From: Mycoplasmoidaceae bacterium
Lineage (GTDB): Bacteria > Bacillota_I > Bacilli_A > Mycoplasmatales > Mycoplasmoidaceae
Reading direction: 5' to 3'
Length of the DNA stretch: 51,353 nucleotides
Assembly (NCBI GenBank): GCA_024427105.1
Contig: JAKSVR010000002.1
Location: forward strand, 1 to 51,353
Part shown: piece after piece, positions 1 through 10,165 of the stretch
Layout of the letters: each line of letters begins with the position of its first letter
Position numbering within the stretch: position 1 is the stretch's first letter
The notes under the pieces: generated by a model
What the model saw: only the letters and a program-made list of their open reading frames with translations
What the model was told of the DNA's origin: nothing
Databases searched by the model: none
Position numbers and translations under genes: made by a program

Positions 1-51
1 TAGTAGTGCTATTCCACCAAACACAAACATTACTATTGCAATGGGAGTCAT
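1..51 (-). CDS. Partial membrane protein, N-terminus only
   Basis: The reverse strand opens a reading frame that runs off the left edge of the window. The likely start is the ATG at 51, because AAAAGGA lies about 7 nt upstream; an in-frame ATG at 87 would add 12 residues. The visible residues begin MTPIAIVMFVFGGIALL, a hydrophobic stretch typical of a first membrane segment or a signal anchor. It lies downstream of recO on the same strand, beyond the recO terminator. Function cannot be assigned from 17 residues. Confidence 0.5.
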   Translation of the reverse strand, partial: MTPIAIVMFVFGGIALL

Positions 52-95
52 TATTAATCCTTTTCTAAATGTATATATATTATACATATTAATTT

Positions 96-120
96 AAAAA
101 AGAGCACTAAGCTCTTTTTT
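96..120 (-). terminator. Rho-independent terminator of the rsmI-ybeY-era-recO operon
   Basis: Ten-base-pair inverted repeat (AAAAAAGAGC / GCTCTTTTTT) with a 5-nt loop. The recO stop codon lies in the loop. The T-tract on the reverse strand makes it a terminator for the leftward operon. Confidence 0.85.
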
Positions 121-811
121 TCTTTTTTGCAAAATATGTTCCATTGTTGTCAGTAATATATGTTTTTAAATGTGTAATTAGTGGAATGTAATGATCCTCA
201 TACCTATCCATTTTGTCATATTCATCTTTAAAGAGATGATATACAAGTTTAGAAAACTCTAAACTAAATTCATGACTGCCCACTTGTTCAAAACACTGTC
301 CACATAATAAACCGTGCTTTTCGAATGAAATAGTTTTAATGTGGTGATTATGACATAAAACGCAATCTTCAACATGCAAATCAATTCCTGTTAATGCACA
401 ATAGTTTCTTAAAACTATTAATTCAGCCTTTGCATCACTAAAATTTTTATCGATAGCATATTTTCGCATCTTCTCATAAAATTGATAATTCTTAATATTA
501 GGATAAATCAATTGATCAGCTAGTGAATTTAATGTAATTAAACTCTGCCTAAAATTAGGCCACTCAATTTTATCTAGTGCATTGATTTTCATCAATCGTG
601 ATACTTTATCTTCATTACGTGCTAAAAAAAACTGAAACTCACAATAGTTACCTAACTGCATATGTCTTGCATTGTGACTATCTATCTTTTTTGTTCCTTG
701 AGCTAGACAAACAAATTTGTTACCAAATTCATTAATAAAAGTAATGATTTCATCAAATGTTTGATAATCATTTCTACCTATTAAGTATCCTTTGGTAATT
801 ATTTCTGACAT
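107..811 (-). CDS. recO: RecO, DNA recombination and repair mediator
   Basis: A 234-residue protein of RecO type. RecO works with RecR to load RecA onto SSB-coated single-stranded DNA during gap repair. The N-terminal part (about residues 1-80) fits the OB fold, and a C4 zinc-binding cluster is visible near residues 150-175 (CVLCHNHH, then LLCGQC). It is the last gene of the operon rsmI-ybeY-era-recO; its ATG lies 2 nt after the true TAA stop of era, so translation is probably coupled. Its partner recR is close by at 3353-3952 in a different operon. RecO sequences diverge quickly, but the length, cysteines and position after era agree. Confidence 0.85.
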   Translation of the reverse strand: MSEIITKGYLIGRNDYQTFDEIITFINEFGNKFVCLAQGTKKIDSHNARHMQLGNYCEFQFFLARNEDKVSRLMKINALDKIEWPNFRQSLITLNSLADQLIYPNIKNYQFYEKMRKYAIDKNFSDAKAELIVLRNYCALTGIDLHVEDCVLCHNHHIKTISFEKHGLLCGQCFEQVGSHEFSLEFSKLVYHLFKDEYDKMDRYEDHYIPLITHLKTYITDNNGTYFAKKKKRA

Positions 812-813
812 AT

Positions 814-1692
814 TTATTTTTTAAAATAACCCATTGATCAAAGAAATTGTTCATCATTTCTTCAATCATCTTTTACTTTGACAAATAACTTTAACATAAT
901 ACGACAGTCAAAGAACTTTAAAAGTTCTTGTCGTGCTTTGCTACCAATTTCCTTTATCATTTTACCACCCGCGCCAATAACGATTGGTTTTTGACTTTCT
1001 TTTTCAACAACTATTGAACAATTGATTGTAAATAAGTTTTGGTTCTTATCAAAATTCTTATTATCAATCATGACTGCTAATGAATGCGGTACTTCTTGTT
1101 TTAAAATATGTAATGCTTGTTCACGAATTATTTCTTGTATCAAGAAATCATCAGTCATATCTGTTGGTTCAAAAGTACCGTCTTGTGGAGCAATATCATA
1201 GATGTAGGAAATCACATTATTAACATCTTGGGTTGAATTGTTATCAATAGCAATTTTATGTTTAATACCATTTAAACCATATTGGTTTAGTTTACTTATT
1301 ACATCCAAATCACGTACTAAATCTTTGTGGGTAAACACAACCATAAGGTCTTTGACCTTATAACTATTAACAACATCAATTAATATTTTGTTTCCTTCAA
1401 TATCATCTCTAGATGCATCAATTAATAACAAAACAATATCTGATTGCTTAAAACTTTGTTTTACTTGGGAATTTAAAAAACTGTCTAATTTGTTTTTTGG
1501 TTCATGAAATCCTGGTGTGTCAATAAAACAAATTTTAATTCTGTTGTCTTCGTATACAGATTTAATTTGATTACGTGTTGTTTGTGGTTTGTAACTAACA
1601 ATAGCTACTTTTTGTTTGATAACCTTATTTAAAAAGGTTGACTTTCCGGCGTTGGGTAAACCAACAATACTAACAGTGCATTGCTTTTTCAT
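814..1692 (-). CDS. era: Era, 30S ribosome assembly GTPase
   Basis: A 292-residue GTPase that binds the 3' end of 16S rRNA during small-subunit maturation. The G1 loop GLPNAGKS is near residue 11, the G3 motif DTPGF near 58, the G4 motif THKD near 122, and a C-terminal KH domain has the signature IVIGAGGKMIKEIG. Under the standard code it would end at 862, but that codon is TGA (Trp). The frame continues 16 residues, including a second TGA, to TAA at 814-816, just 2 nt before recO. The start lies 2 nt after the ybeY stop. This is a conserved block with ybeY and recO. Confidence 0.95.
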
Positions 1693-1694
1693 GA

Positions 1695-2147
1695 TTACTT
1701 AATTATATATTTCGCTTCAATGTCAGCATTACTAATAATTTTATTAGTTAAACCCATCATAATCTTCTCATCTTTTGGCTTTATGTGATCATATCCCAAT
1801 AAATGTAATAGCCCGTGCGTAAATAAAAATATTAACTCTCTTTGTAGACAGTGTTTATATTCTTTAGCTTGTGATTTAGCCTTGTCTAAACAAATAAAAA
1901 TTTCTCCAAGTAGTGGAACGATAACTTTGGAATTATCACGATTAGCAAAACTAATAACATCAGTTACTTTATCGGTATTTCGATATTGTTTATTTATTTT
2001 TCGGATGGTAGTAGATGAAACAATGTTTACATCAAATACAAGATTTTCACAAACATTTAAAATTTTATATGTTGAGCAACATATCGCATCAAAACATTGT
2101 TTGATATCTTTTATGTGTAGTTTTCCATATATTCTGTACTTAATCAT
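1695..2147 (-). CDS. ybeY: YbeY, rRNA-maturation endoribonuclease
   Basis: A 150-residue member of the UPF0054 family, a zinc-dependent RNase involved in 16S rRNA 3'-end processing and ribosome quality control. The metal-binding motif HGLLHLLGYDH (H-x3-H-x5-H) is present near residues 110-120, preceded by the usual VISFA and LGEIFI segments. Its ATG overlaps the rsmI stop codon (TAATG), and it lies directly before era, which also acts on 16S rRNA. A 90-aa frame on the opposite strand is a shadow of this gene. Confidence 0.94.
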   Translation of the reverse strand: MIKYRIYGKLHIKDIKQCFDAICCSTYKILNVCENLVFDVNIVSSTTIRKINKQYRNTDKVTDVISFANRDNSKVIVPLLGEIFICLDKAKSQAKEYKHCLQRELIFLFTHGLLHLLGYDHIKPKDEKIMMGLTNKIISNADIEAKYIIK

Positions 2148-2998
2148 TATTTAACTCTTTTGCTTTCGACAAATGTGTTATATACAAGTGATGATTGTAA
2201 ATCATTTTCAAGAGCGACTTGTTTGGAAGCTTGCTTTAAACTTAAACCTGCATTCATCATTTTGTTAACTGATTTGATAATGTCTTCTTTAGAAAAGAAA
2301 GATGGCTTTTCAATTTTTGATTTTTGAACGATAACAACAAATTCACCCTTTTCAACAACATCATTAATGATTTCATCATAATGTCCACGGTAAATAGTTT
2401 CATTAATCTTGGTAAGTTCACGACAAACAACAAAATATGGGTTCTTAAAGATTTCTTTAATATCTAATAATGATTGTTTAATTCTATGAACTGATTCAAA
2501 GAAAACAATTGGAACATTAATAGAACAAAGTTCTTTTAATTTTTCAATCCGTTGGTTTTTACTTGCTGGTAAAAATCCGTTGAAATAAAAATTATTTAAA
2601 TTTAAACCAGAAGCAATAATCGCATGCATCATTGAGCTTGGTCCATTTATAATTTCAACTGCTATATTATTTTCATAACACTTGTTTACAAGTGCATATC
2701 CTGGGTCAGATAAACAAGGGTATCCAGCATCTGAACATAGTATTGTTTTATATTTTTTTATTTTATTTAATGCCAAATCAACTTTATCGTTTTCATTAAA
2801 CTTTTGGTAACTAATTAATTCTTTACCATGTATATTTAGTTTTGCTAATAATTTGGAAGTAACCCGAGTATCTTCACATAGAATACATTCACAATCATTT
2901 AAAGCTTTAATTGCTCTAGATGAAATTTCATCTAAATTGCCTATTGGGGTTGCCAATATTTGTAACTTAATTTTCGCTTCGGGTACTTTCACAATCAT
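2147..2998 (-). CDS. rsmI: RsmI, 16S rRNA 2'-O-ribose methyltransferase
   Basis: A 283-residue tetrapyrrole-methylase-fold protein that methylates C1402 of 16S rRNA using SAM. Family motifs are visible: LATPIGNL near residue 15, CEDTR near 40, and the glycine-rich SDAGYPCLSDPG near 95. It is the first gene of the leftward operon. The start ATG at 2998 has no clear Shine-Dalgarno sequence and lies close to AT-rich hexamers that also serve the divergent ybaB promoter. The three downstream genes (ybeY, era, recO) follow with spacing of 2 nt or less. Confidence 0.93.
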   Translation of the reverse strand: MIVKVPEAKIKLQILATPIGNLDEISSRAIKALNDCECILCEDTRVTSKLLAKLNIHGKELISYQKFNENDKVDLALNKIKKYKTILCSDAGYPCLSDPGYALVNKCYENNIAVEIINGPSSMMHAIIASGLNLNNFYFNGFLPASKNQRIEKLKELCSINVPIVFFESVHRIKQSLLDIKEIFKNPYFVVCRELTKINETIYRGHYDEIINDVVEKGEFVVIVQKSKIEKPSFFSKEDIIKSVNKMMNAGLSLKQASKQVALENDLQSSLVYNTFVESKRVK

Positions 2999-3015
2999 AA
3001 GTGTTAATATTATTT

Positions 3016-3021
3016 TATAAT
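3016..3021 (+). promoter_or_regulatory. -10 box for ybaB-recR
   Basis: Perfect TATAAT, 26 nt before the ybaB ATG, followed by the ribosome-binding site AGAGGT. The 49-nt gap between rsmI and ybaB must hold divergent promoters; the reverse-strand -10 is less clear. Confidence 0.6.
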
Positions 3022-3047
3022 ATTAAAAGCATTTAGAGGTAATAACT

Positions 3048-3353
3048 ATGAACATGAATCAGATAATGGCTCAAGCACAAAAATTGCAAAGAGAAATGCA
3101 AAAGAAACTTGAGGAACTTTATAAACAAGATTTTACTTACGACTACCAAAATGGCTCTGTTATGGTTACCATCTATGGTAATGGTGTAATCAAATCTCTT
3201 GAAATCAATAAGACACTTATTGATCCAGAGGATCCAATTACATTACAAGAAATGGTAGTAGAAGCTATTAATTCTGCCTCTGAACAAGTGAAGGCTAAGG
3301 CTGATGACATTCAAAGTTCTATGATGCCTCAAGGAATGGGTGGACTATTTTAA
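3048..3353 (+). CDS. ybaB: YbaB/EbfC family nucleoid-associated protein
   Basis: A 101-residue small DNA-binding protein. The family forms pincer-shaped dimers on DNA and is often encoded between dnaX and recR. The N-terminus (MNMNQIMAQAQKLQREMQKK) is the typical amphipathic helix, and a central beta sheet has the motif VMVTIYGNGVIKSLEI. AGAGGT lies about 9 nt before the start. The stop overlaps the recR start (TAATG), so the two genes are coupled. dnaX is not next to it here. Confidence 0.93.
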   Translation: MNMNQIMAQAQKLQREMQKKLEELYKQDFTYDYQNGSVMVTIYGNGVIKSLEINKTLIDPEDPITLQEMVVEAINSASEQVKAKADDIQSSMMPQGMGGLF

Positions 3354-3952
3354 TGAGACCAAAAGAATTTGAATTCTTGGTTGATGCAATTAAGTCTTTA
3401 CCTTCGGTGGGGACTAAGGCTGCTGAAAGAATCGCATATCATTTAATTCATCAAGATCAACAATATGTTGATGAATTTATCAAGCGTATTGTAAATGCAA
3501 AAAATAATATTAAGTTTTGTAAACAATGTGGCAACTTCGCTCTAGATGATTTATGCACCATCTGTTCAAATCCTGAGCGAGACAATACAAGGCTTTGCAT
3601 CGTAAACACAATTGATGAATTAAATAAAATAGAATCAACGGGTTGTTTTAATGGGATTTATTTTGTCCTTAATGATGAAATAAATGTCAAAGCTAAAAAG
3701 AAAATTGATCCAGAGATTATTAAGAAATTAATGAATTATTGTGCAACTAAACATTTTACTGAAGTAATCATTGCTACTAACCTAACAATTAACGGTGAAG
3801 CAACAAATATCTACTTAAATAAATTATTAAAAGATATTTTGCCTACATGCACTACATATAAGTTGGCTATCGGCTTGCCTGTTAACTCAGCTCTAGATTA
3901 CGCTGATGAAAATACATTGAAGTATGCAATAAAAAATAAAACCAAGATTTAA
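3353..3952 (+). CDS. recR: RecR, recombination mediator
   Basis: A 199-residue protein of normal RecR length. It carries a helix-hairpin-helix (LPSVGTKAAERIAYHLI, residues about 15-31), a C4 zinc finger (CKQCG, then CTIC) near residues 57-75, and a Toprim domain from about residue 80. RecR forms a clamp that works with RecO in RecA loading. Toprim motifs are a little divergent: the usual ATNPTVEGE is ATNLTINGE here. It is the second gene of ybaB-recR and ends in a terminator. Confidence 0.94.
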   Translation: MRPKEFEFLVDAIKSLPSVGTKAAERIAYHLIHQDQQYVDEFIKRIVNAKNNIKFCKQCGNFALDDLCTICSNPERDNTRLCIVNTIDELNKIESTGCFNGIYFVLNDEINVKAKKKIDPEIIKKLMNYCATKHFTEVIIATNLTINGEATNIYLNKLLKDILPTCTTYKLAIGLPVNSALDYADENTLKYAIKNKTKI

Positions 3953-3964
3953 TCTTGGTTTTTT
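3938..3964 (+). terminator. Terminator of ybaB-recR
   Basis: Inverted repeat AACCAAGAT / ATCTTGGTT with a 3-nt loop followed by a run of T. It includes the recR stop codon. Confidence 0.85.
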
Positions 3965-3967
3965 AAA

Positions 3968-4052
3968 TAAAAAAGCACCACACACGTGTATTAACTTAGT
4001 GCTGCTGTATTTCTACCCTGACACGGTTCGTACCACACGTTGTGATGCTTTG
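3968..4052 (-). ncRNA. ffs: Signal recognition particle RNA (4.5S/scRNA)
   Basis: The reverse strand folds into one long hairpin of about 85 nt. The ends pair perfectly (AAAGCAUCAC with GUGGUGCUUU), and the apex has the SRP core: GUCAGG on the 5' side, a GUA-GAAA-UAC stem with a GNRA tetraloop, and AGCAGC on the 3' side. These are the Ffh-binding symmetric and asymmetric loops. There is no Alu domain, so it is the short form. A TATAAT lies just upstream at 4055-4060, inside the dnaG 3' end, and a T-run follows the closing stem. Confidence 0.92.
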
Positions 4053-4054
4053 TA

Positions 4055-4060
4055 ATTATA
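4055..4060 (-). promoter_or_regulatory. -10 box for the SRP RNA
   Basis: Perfect TATAAT on the reverse strand a few nt upstream of the SRP RNA 5' stem. It lies between the RNA and the stop codon of dnaG. Confidence 0.6.
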
Positions 4061-4062
4061 CA

Positions 4063-5961
4063 TTATGCAATGTGGTATTTTGTTTTTTTGTTGCGCTTGT
4101 ATTGATTAATCTTGTTATTAAGTCTTGTAACTTCAGCTTGTGCTTGAGTGAGTTGTTGTCCACTATATTTATTATTAGCGATATCGTATTTTAATTGATT
4201 CAATAAAACTTCTGCAAAACAAGTATTGATATGCTCAACAATAGAAACACATTTGTGTTTGGTATTTGATGTGCTGATTGATGCTTGGCGATTAGCTTGA
4301 ATTTCAGCAATAGCATCTTTCATAAATGAATATGCCTCTTGTCCAATCCTTCTATTTTTATAAATAGTATCAACAAGACCATTTTCTTGTTTGATTAAAT
4401 CATCTGGAGCAAAAGTTGTAGTGGCTAATGTCTTTACTATATATATGTAGTCTTGCAATTCTTGAATTTTAATTTTTTCAGGATCTTTACATTCAAACTC
4501 ACTATAACTGTCTTCTGCTTGCGCGGGATCAATTAATAAAAGCGTTAGTAACTTTCTAAAGGAATTGATCATGTTGTTCACTGATGGTGGATAGATAACT
4601 TTGGCTGATTTTGTTGTTTGAGTTGAAGTATATTCAGGTCTAATTGCACCAAAAACGCGGTTTAAATCAGCGATAGACAGTTTGGTTAGAGAAGATATCA
4701 GACGAAAGTAAGAATCAAGGTGAGCAGCGTTATTTTCTATTCTAATCACTTTTAATACATCATTCACTTTACTATCTAAGTTTAGAGTAGTAATATCTTT
4801 TAATGTGTGTTGTATATAATATTCTACAAAGCGCGGGTTGTCACGTGCTTGCAAAATATTTAACACGGCGCTTTTACCTTCCTTAACTAAAATTTCGTTC
4901 ACATCTTTATATTGGGTTGTGTTGTTCACAACAATCATATTTTTATGCAAACCTAAAAGTTGTAAACCATTTTTAATAGTTGATGTTTTACCAGCTTGAT
5001 CATTATCAAATCATAATATGATGTTGTCGATGCATTTGGTATTAAGAATCATGTTTTTATGATTTTGTGTGAATGCTGTTCCCATCAATGCGACAGCTCC
5101 GTATTGATTCTCATCCATACCAGCTTCATATAATGACATCAAATCGACATTGCCTTCTAATACAATTAGAGTTTTAGGTTTATCTAGCATCACTCGATCA
5201 AAGTTATATAGAGTGTTTGACTTACTAAACAAATTTGTTTCGCGTGATGTGAGATATTTGAGTTCAGTATCTTTATTAATATCGCGAGCGATGAAAGCTA
5301 CAATAAAACCATTTCTATCTTTGATAGGAAAAGTGATTCGGTTATGAAAATAATCAGAAATCTCAGATGTCTTTTCATTAATTGTAATTAATGATGTCTT
5401 TAATAAGTCATCTTCATTTCAGATTTGTTTATGTGGCAATGATTGATCAGTTAGTAAATCATAAATAATTCTTTTTGCATCGCCTTTGCCAGCAAATCCA
5501 ATCTCAAACTTTCTGATGGTTTCATCAGATAGTTTACGGTCATATAAATATTGAAGATATTGCTTATTATCATCGTTATATAGTAAAGTCTTAAATAAAT
5601 CATTCGCATCCGCGTTGAGATCAAATAATTTCATATTAGCGGGCGAATAGTTTTTGTTTTGTTTAGATAAATATTTATTGATGTCAGCTTCACTATAACC
5701 TGCCATCTTAGCCACTTCTCTAATTGCTTCCCCATATGATATCTTTTTAAACTTCTGAATGAAGTTTATGACATTACCACTGGCACCACAAGAAAAACAA
5801 CGAAAGATCTTTTTCTTTGGTGAGACAGACATACTTGGATTTTGATCAGGATGAAAAGGACATAGTCCAAAAAAATTGGCTCCTGATTTGTGTAGTGACA
5901 CAAATCTACCAATAATATCAACTATATCTGCCCTTTCTAATAATTCATCTACAAAAGCCAT
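4063..5961 (-). CDS. dnaG: DnaG, replicative primase
   Basis: A 632-residue primase that makes RNA primers for replication. The zinc ribbon has the CPFH...CFSCG pattern at about residues 34-62. The Toprim catalytic domain shows LEGNVDLMSLYEAG and, after a TGA-encoded Trp, the metal-binding motif FDNDQAG. The C-terminal DnaB-interacting region is basic and poorly conserved. The frame crosses in-frame TGA codons at 5419 and 5011, both read as Trp, and ends at TAA 4063-4065. It follows glyS with an 18-nt gap that holds an AGGGA ribosome-binding site. The SRP RNA promoter overlaps its last codons. Confidence 0.95.
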
Positions 5962-5979
5962 AGTATGTCCCTATATATA

Positions 5980-7353
5980 CTATTTACCCAAATATTTTGA
6001 AATTTCGGAAATTTTTATTCGATCTTGCTTCATTGTGTCACGATTTCTAATTGTTACACAATTATCTTTTAGAGAGTTAAAGTCATAAGTTATGCAATAG
6101 AAAGTACCAATTGCATCTTGACGACGATATCTCTTACCAATCGAACCAGTTACATCAAATACCGATGGAATGTTTTGTGCAATTAAACTATCAAAAACTT
6201 TCTTTGCTTCTTCATTAAGTTTGTTACTTAATGGCAGCACAGCTACTTTATATGGACAAAGGTTATATGGTAATCCTAGCACTTCACGTGTTTCACCATC
6301 TTTAATGTTTTCAATACGGTATGCATCACAAATGATAGCATAGAACAAACGTTCTACACCAACTGATGGTTCAATAACATATGGAATAAATCTTTGGTTG
6401 GTTTCAGGATCTAAATATCCTAGAGTTGCACCAGAAACTTTTTCATGATTTGATAAATCAAAATCTGTTCGATTTGCAAGTCCTCATAGTTCAGCTCAAC
6501 CATGTGGGAAATTGTATTGAATATCAACCGTTCTAGCTGAATAGTGGCTTAAGTCAGCTTTATCATGTTCAGATAATTTGATATTTTCTTTTTTTAGTTG
6601 TAAGACATTAAATATAAAATTTTGAATATTTTTCAAATATTCTTCAAACTTAGCTGGGGCAAGTTTAGGATATGTAAAATATTCTATTTCCATTTGTTCA
6701 AATTCTCTAGTTCTAAAGATAAAATTTCCTGGAGTAATTTCATTTCTAAAAGCTTTACCAATTTGTCCAACACCAAAAGGAACTTTTAATCTTAAAGCTC
6801 TTTGAATATTAGCAAAATTGATAAATATACCTTGTGCGGTCTCTGGACGTAAATAAAGCTCACTAGCTTTATCTTCTATTACAGATTGACTAGTTTTGAA
6901 CATTAAATTAAAACTTCTAATATCAGTTCAATTGGATTTTCCACAATTAGGACAAACAATTTTTTTGTCCTTAATTATTTTTAATAATTGTTCTTTATCA
7001 GTATTTTCATTTATCTTTAAATCAGGATACTTTTCTTCAATTAATTTGTCAGCTCTAAATCTTTGATGGCATTCTTTGCAATCAATTAAAGGATCGGCAA
7101 AATTAGCTAAATGACCTGATGCTTTCCAAACTGTTGGATTTAAAATGATTGATGAATCTAATCCAACCATAGATGGTTGAGATGTTATAAAATAATTCCA
7201 TCATAGGTTTTTAATGTTGTTTTTTAAAGCAACACCTAAAGGTCCATAATCTCAAGCGTTTGCTAGTCCACCATAAATCTCACTACTAGCAAAAACAAAA
7301 CCGTAGTTTTTAAGATAATTAACTATTGTTGTTTGATCAAATTTATTGCTCAT
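5980..7353 (-). CDS. glyS: Glycyl-tRNA synthetase, homodimeric class II
   Basis: A 457-residue alpha2-type glycyl-tRNA synthetase, which charges tRNA-Gly. The N-terminus [20 protein letters not shown] leads into motif 1 sequence. A zinc-like pair CKEC / CPNC is near residues 92 and 138, motif 2 is [21 protein letters not shown], and [10 protein letters not shown] precedes it. The C-terminal anticodon-binding domain begins near residue 340. Several Trp are TGA. A perfect TATAAT 9 nt before the ATG and no Shine-Dalgarno suggest a leaderless message. dnaG follows it in the same direction. Confidence 0.95.
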
Positions 7354-7362
7354 ATAGTTTTT

Positions 7363-7368
7363 ATTATA
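7363..7368 (-). promoter_or_regulatory. -10 box for glyS-dnaG, leaderless type
   Basis: Perfect TATAAT on the reverse strand, separated from the glyS ATG by only 9 nt. A transcript starting 6-7 nt downstream would begin at or next to the start codon. Confidence 0.65.
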
Positions 7369-7398
7369 AAAAATATATTAATTATTGATACTAATTAA

Positions 7399-7425
7399 TA
7401 AAAAAGAGGGTGTTCCCTCTTTCTT
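7399..7425 (-). terminator. Terminator of the four-TM membrane protein gene
   Basis: Inverted repeat AAAGAGGG / CCCTCTTT with a 4-nt loop and a T-run on the reverse strand, directly after the TAG stop at 7426. Confidence 0.8.
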
Positions 7426-7965
7426 CTATAAACTAACAATTCCTGTCTTTTCATCCCTAGCTGGTTTTTGTGGTTCAGTAGGTGCAGTGTCACTTGGTGT
7501 TGTTGGATCTGCTTCAATTTTGCCACCAAAAGCCTTAGCAGCGTCTTCACGTGCCAAGTTTTTGAAAACAAATTTTCCACGTGAATAATAATATATACCT
7601 AGAGCTGTAATTGCTAATAAGATTGCTGTATGCACAGCAGGTAAAGCATATAATGCTTGATCATTTATTTCTTCTTTTGTTCCAAGAATAATAATTAGAA
7701 TAAAGAATACAACATGAACTATGTCTCCGGCTAAACAAATCCATGCTTTTGTTCTAAAGTCTGGACGGTCAGATACAAATAGTAATCCTGTTAATAATCC
7801 TAACGATAACGTTAGGAAAATATCAACAATGACAGCAAATGTTAGACTTGCCGGGTTACCAATTTGAAAAGCAAGTCATGTACCTAAGATACATAATGCT
7901 GCAAAAGCTCATGATCCAACTAAGGCACAACGATAATATTTATAAGGAACATCTATTTTTTTCAT
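7426..7965 (-). CDS. Four-TM integral membrane protein of unknown function
   Basis: I do not recognise this 179-residue protein. It has four predicted membrane helices (about residues 11-33, 39-62, 73-95 and 108-127) and a hydrophilic C-terminal tail of about 50 residues rich in Pro, Thr, Ala and Asp. The chosen ATG at 7965 has AAAAGAG 5 nt upstream; an in-frame ATG at 7980 would lie only 4 nt from the TATAAT at 7985-7990. It lies downstream of ftsH with a terminator and promoter between, so it is its own unit. Both TGA and TGG encode Trp. Confidence 0.75.
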
Positions 7966-7995
7966 AAGAACTCTTTTCATATAAATTATAAAGAA

Positions 7996-8019
7996 AAAAG
8001 AGATATTAATATCTCTTTT
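7996..8019 (-). terminator. Terminator of hpt-ftsH
   Basis: Perfect 24-nt palindrome AAAAGAGATATT / AATATCTCTTTT overlapping the ftsH stop codon, with flanking A and T tracts. Confidence 0.8.
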
Positions 8020-10138
8020 ATTTCTTAGATTTGGCTGACTTTTCAGCATCCAAAGCTTTCTTCTTTTCAATTGCTTCTGGAGGAAGTTTTAATTCCTTGT
8101 GAATATAGTCAATTTGGTTCTTAACAATAGTTTCAAGAATTAATAAAGTTTCAACTATTAAGTCAAGTTCTTTGCCGTTATGTTTGATAACATCCTTGGC
8201 TTTAACATATTCACTTTGAATAATATCTTCAATTTCTTTGTCAATCTTTTGGTTTGTTTGTTCACTGAAACTCTTTGGTGCATAAGCAGGAATATTGCCT
8301 TCAGTTGGAATGAATTGTGTCATACCAACACTAGACATACCAAGTTGAGTAACCATTGATTTAACTATATTAGTTACTTTATATAGGTCGTTGCTTGCAC
8401 CAGTAGAAATAGCGTCTTTACCATAAATAACTTCTTCAGCTGCTCGACCACCAAGTGTTGTTCGAACAATTGCAAGTAAATCAGATTTTTTATGAATTGC
8501 TAATTCTTGTTTTTCAGGAGTTGATAATGTGTAGCCTGCGGCTATACCACGTGGAATAATTGTAATTTTTTCAACAACATCTCCACCTTTAGTATGAAGA
8601 CCAACTAATGCGTGTCCAGCTTCGTGGTAAGCAATTTGTTTCTTTTCTTCTTCAGTAATTACACGTGAGTGTTTTGCTGGACCAGCAATTACACGGTCAA
8701 TTGCTTCATCAATTTCTGACATACCAATTGCAGTTTTACCTAATCTTACTGCAAGTAATGTTGCTTCATTCAATACGTTTTCTAGTTGAGCACCAGAGAA
8801 ACCTGGAGTTCGTCTTGCAACATCAGATAAGTTAACCTTACTTGATAGGTTCTTATTTCGTGAGTGAATCTTTAAGATTGCTTCACGTTCTTTAATATCA
8901 GGTAAGTTAACTTGAATGTGTCGGTCAAATCTTCCTGGTCTTAAAATAGCTTCATCAAGAGAATCTAAACGGTTAGTTGCTGCCATAATAACAACACCAG
9001 TTCTAGTGTTAAATCCGTCCATTTCAGCAAGCAATTGGTTAATTGTTTGATCAGCAATTCCACCACCACCGCCAGCAATGTCGTTTCTACCACGTTTACC
9101 AGCTACAGAGTCAATTTCATCAATAAAGATTATTGATGGGGCAGCTTTCTTAGCTCGTGTAAATAAGTCACGAACTCTCTTAGCTCCAACACCAACTAAC
9201 ATATCATCAAAACTAGATCCTGATGCTTGGAAGAATGGAACTGATGCTTCACCAGCAACAGCTTTAGCTAATAAAGTCTTACCAGTACCTGGAGGACCAT
9301 ATAAGATAACACCACGAGGTGTTCTTGCACCCATAGCTGCATATTTTTCTGGATTTTTTAAATAATCAACTATTTCAATTAATTCGTTCTTTTCTTCTTC
9401 AATACCAGCAACATCACTAAACTTAACATTGCTCTTTGCAATTTTAGCAGAAGATTTACCCATACCGAAGATTGAATCTTCCCCTTGTCCCATCATTCCG
9501 CTCATCTTTGTCAACTTAGTAAAGTACCAAATGATAATAACTAAGAAGATAATTGTTGGTAACATATTTAATAAAATTAAACCAACATCACTATTATTAT
9601 TTTGTACTAATGGGTTTGCAACCAGTCCTTGGAATCATGTAAATGCTGTTGCAGTCTCATCAAAAGTTGTTGAACCGATTGTATATTGAAGTTTACCTTC
9701 AACATATCTTTCAGTTAATTTAAATTCAATAGTTCTACCATGAATTGGGTTGGCATGAATAGAATATGTCTCACCACCGCTACCTAAATTTTGGTAATAG
9801 TATGCTTGAACATTACTATAGTCAGCACGCATATCTATTTCATAGTCTGCTTCTTCGTCTCCATTTTCATAAAGTTGTAATGTGTTATTATTTATAGCTG
9901 CTTTACTTGGTTGAATTGAGTTGTATCTTGGAACACAACTTCAAACAATCAAGAAAATAATTAAACCAATAACTGTTAATGCAATTACTCATTTAATAAT
10001 TTTCTTTGTTCGGCGAGCTTTAGCTTCTGGATCCGTAGCTTGTTTTTGATAAACAACTTTATCATCTGGACTTGTTCCAGCATCTTTTGGTTGTTCGCCT
10101 TCGGCCATAGCATTTATATGTAATTTTTCTTTTTGCAT
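8018..10138 (-). CDS. ftsH: FtsH, membrane-anchored ATP-dependent zinc metalloprotease
   Basis: A 706-residue AAA+ protease that extracts and degrades membrane and short-lived proteins. A first membrane segment lies near residues 50-68, an extracytoplasmic domain follows, and a second segment is near residues 193-208. The AAA domain shows Walker A GPPGTGKT (about 281-288), Walker B FIDEID (about 338-343) and the second region of homology [20 protein letters not shown]. The zinc site HEAGH is at about 505-509. The start at 10138 has AAGGAG 8 nt upstream. One TGA (9635-9637) is read as Trp. It follows hpt on the same strand, the usual bacterial order. The C-terminus is lysine-rich. Confidence 0.97.
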
Positions 10139-10165
10139 ATGGATAACTCCTTTGTGTGTATATTA

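Noticed and set aside
4000..4050. GGTTCGTACC as a possible tRNA T-loop
   Set aside because: The surrounding sequence folds into the SRP RNA hairpin on the reverse strand with the full core motif; no tRNA cloverleaf fits.
9078..9365. A 95-aa forward-strand frame inside ftsH
   Set aside because: It is antisense to the AAA domain of FtsH, has no family resemblance and no ribosome-binding site. The same holds for other antisense frames, for example at 1882, 11495, 20661 and 37912.
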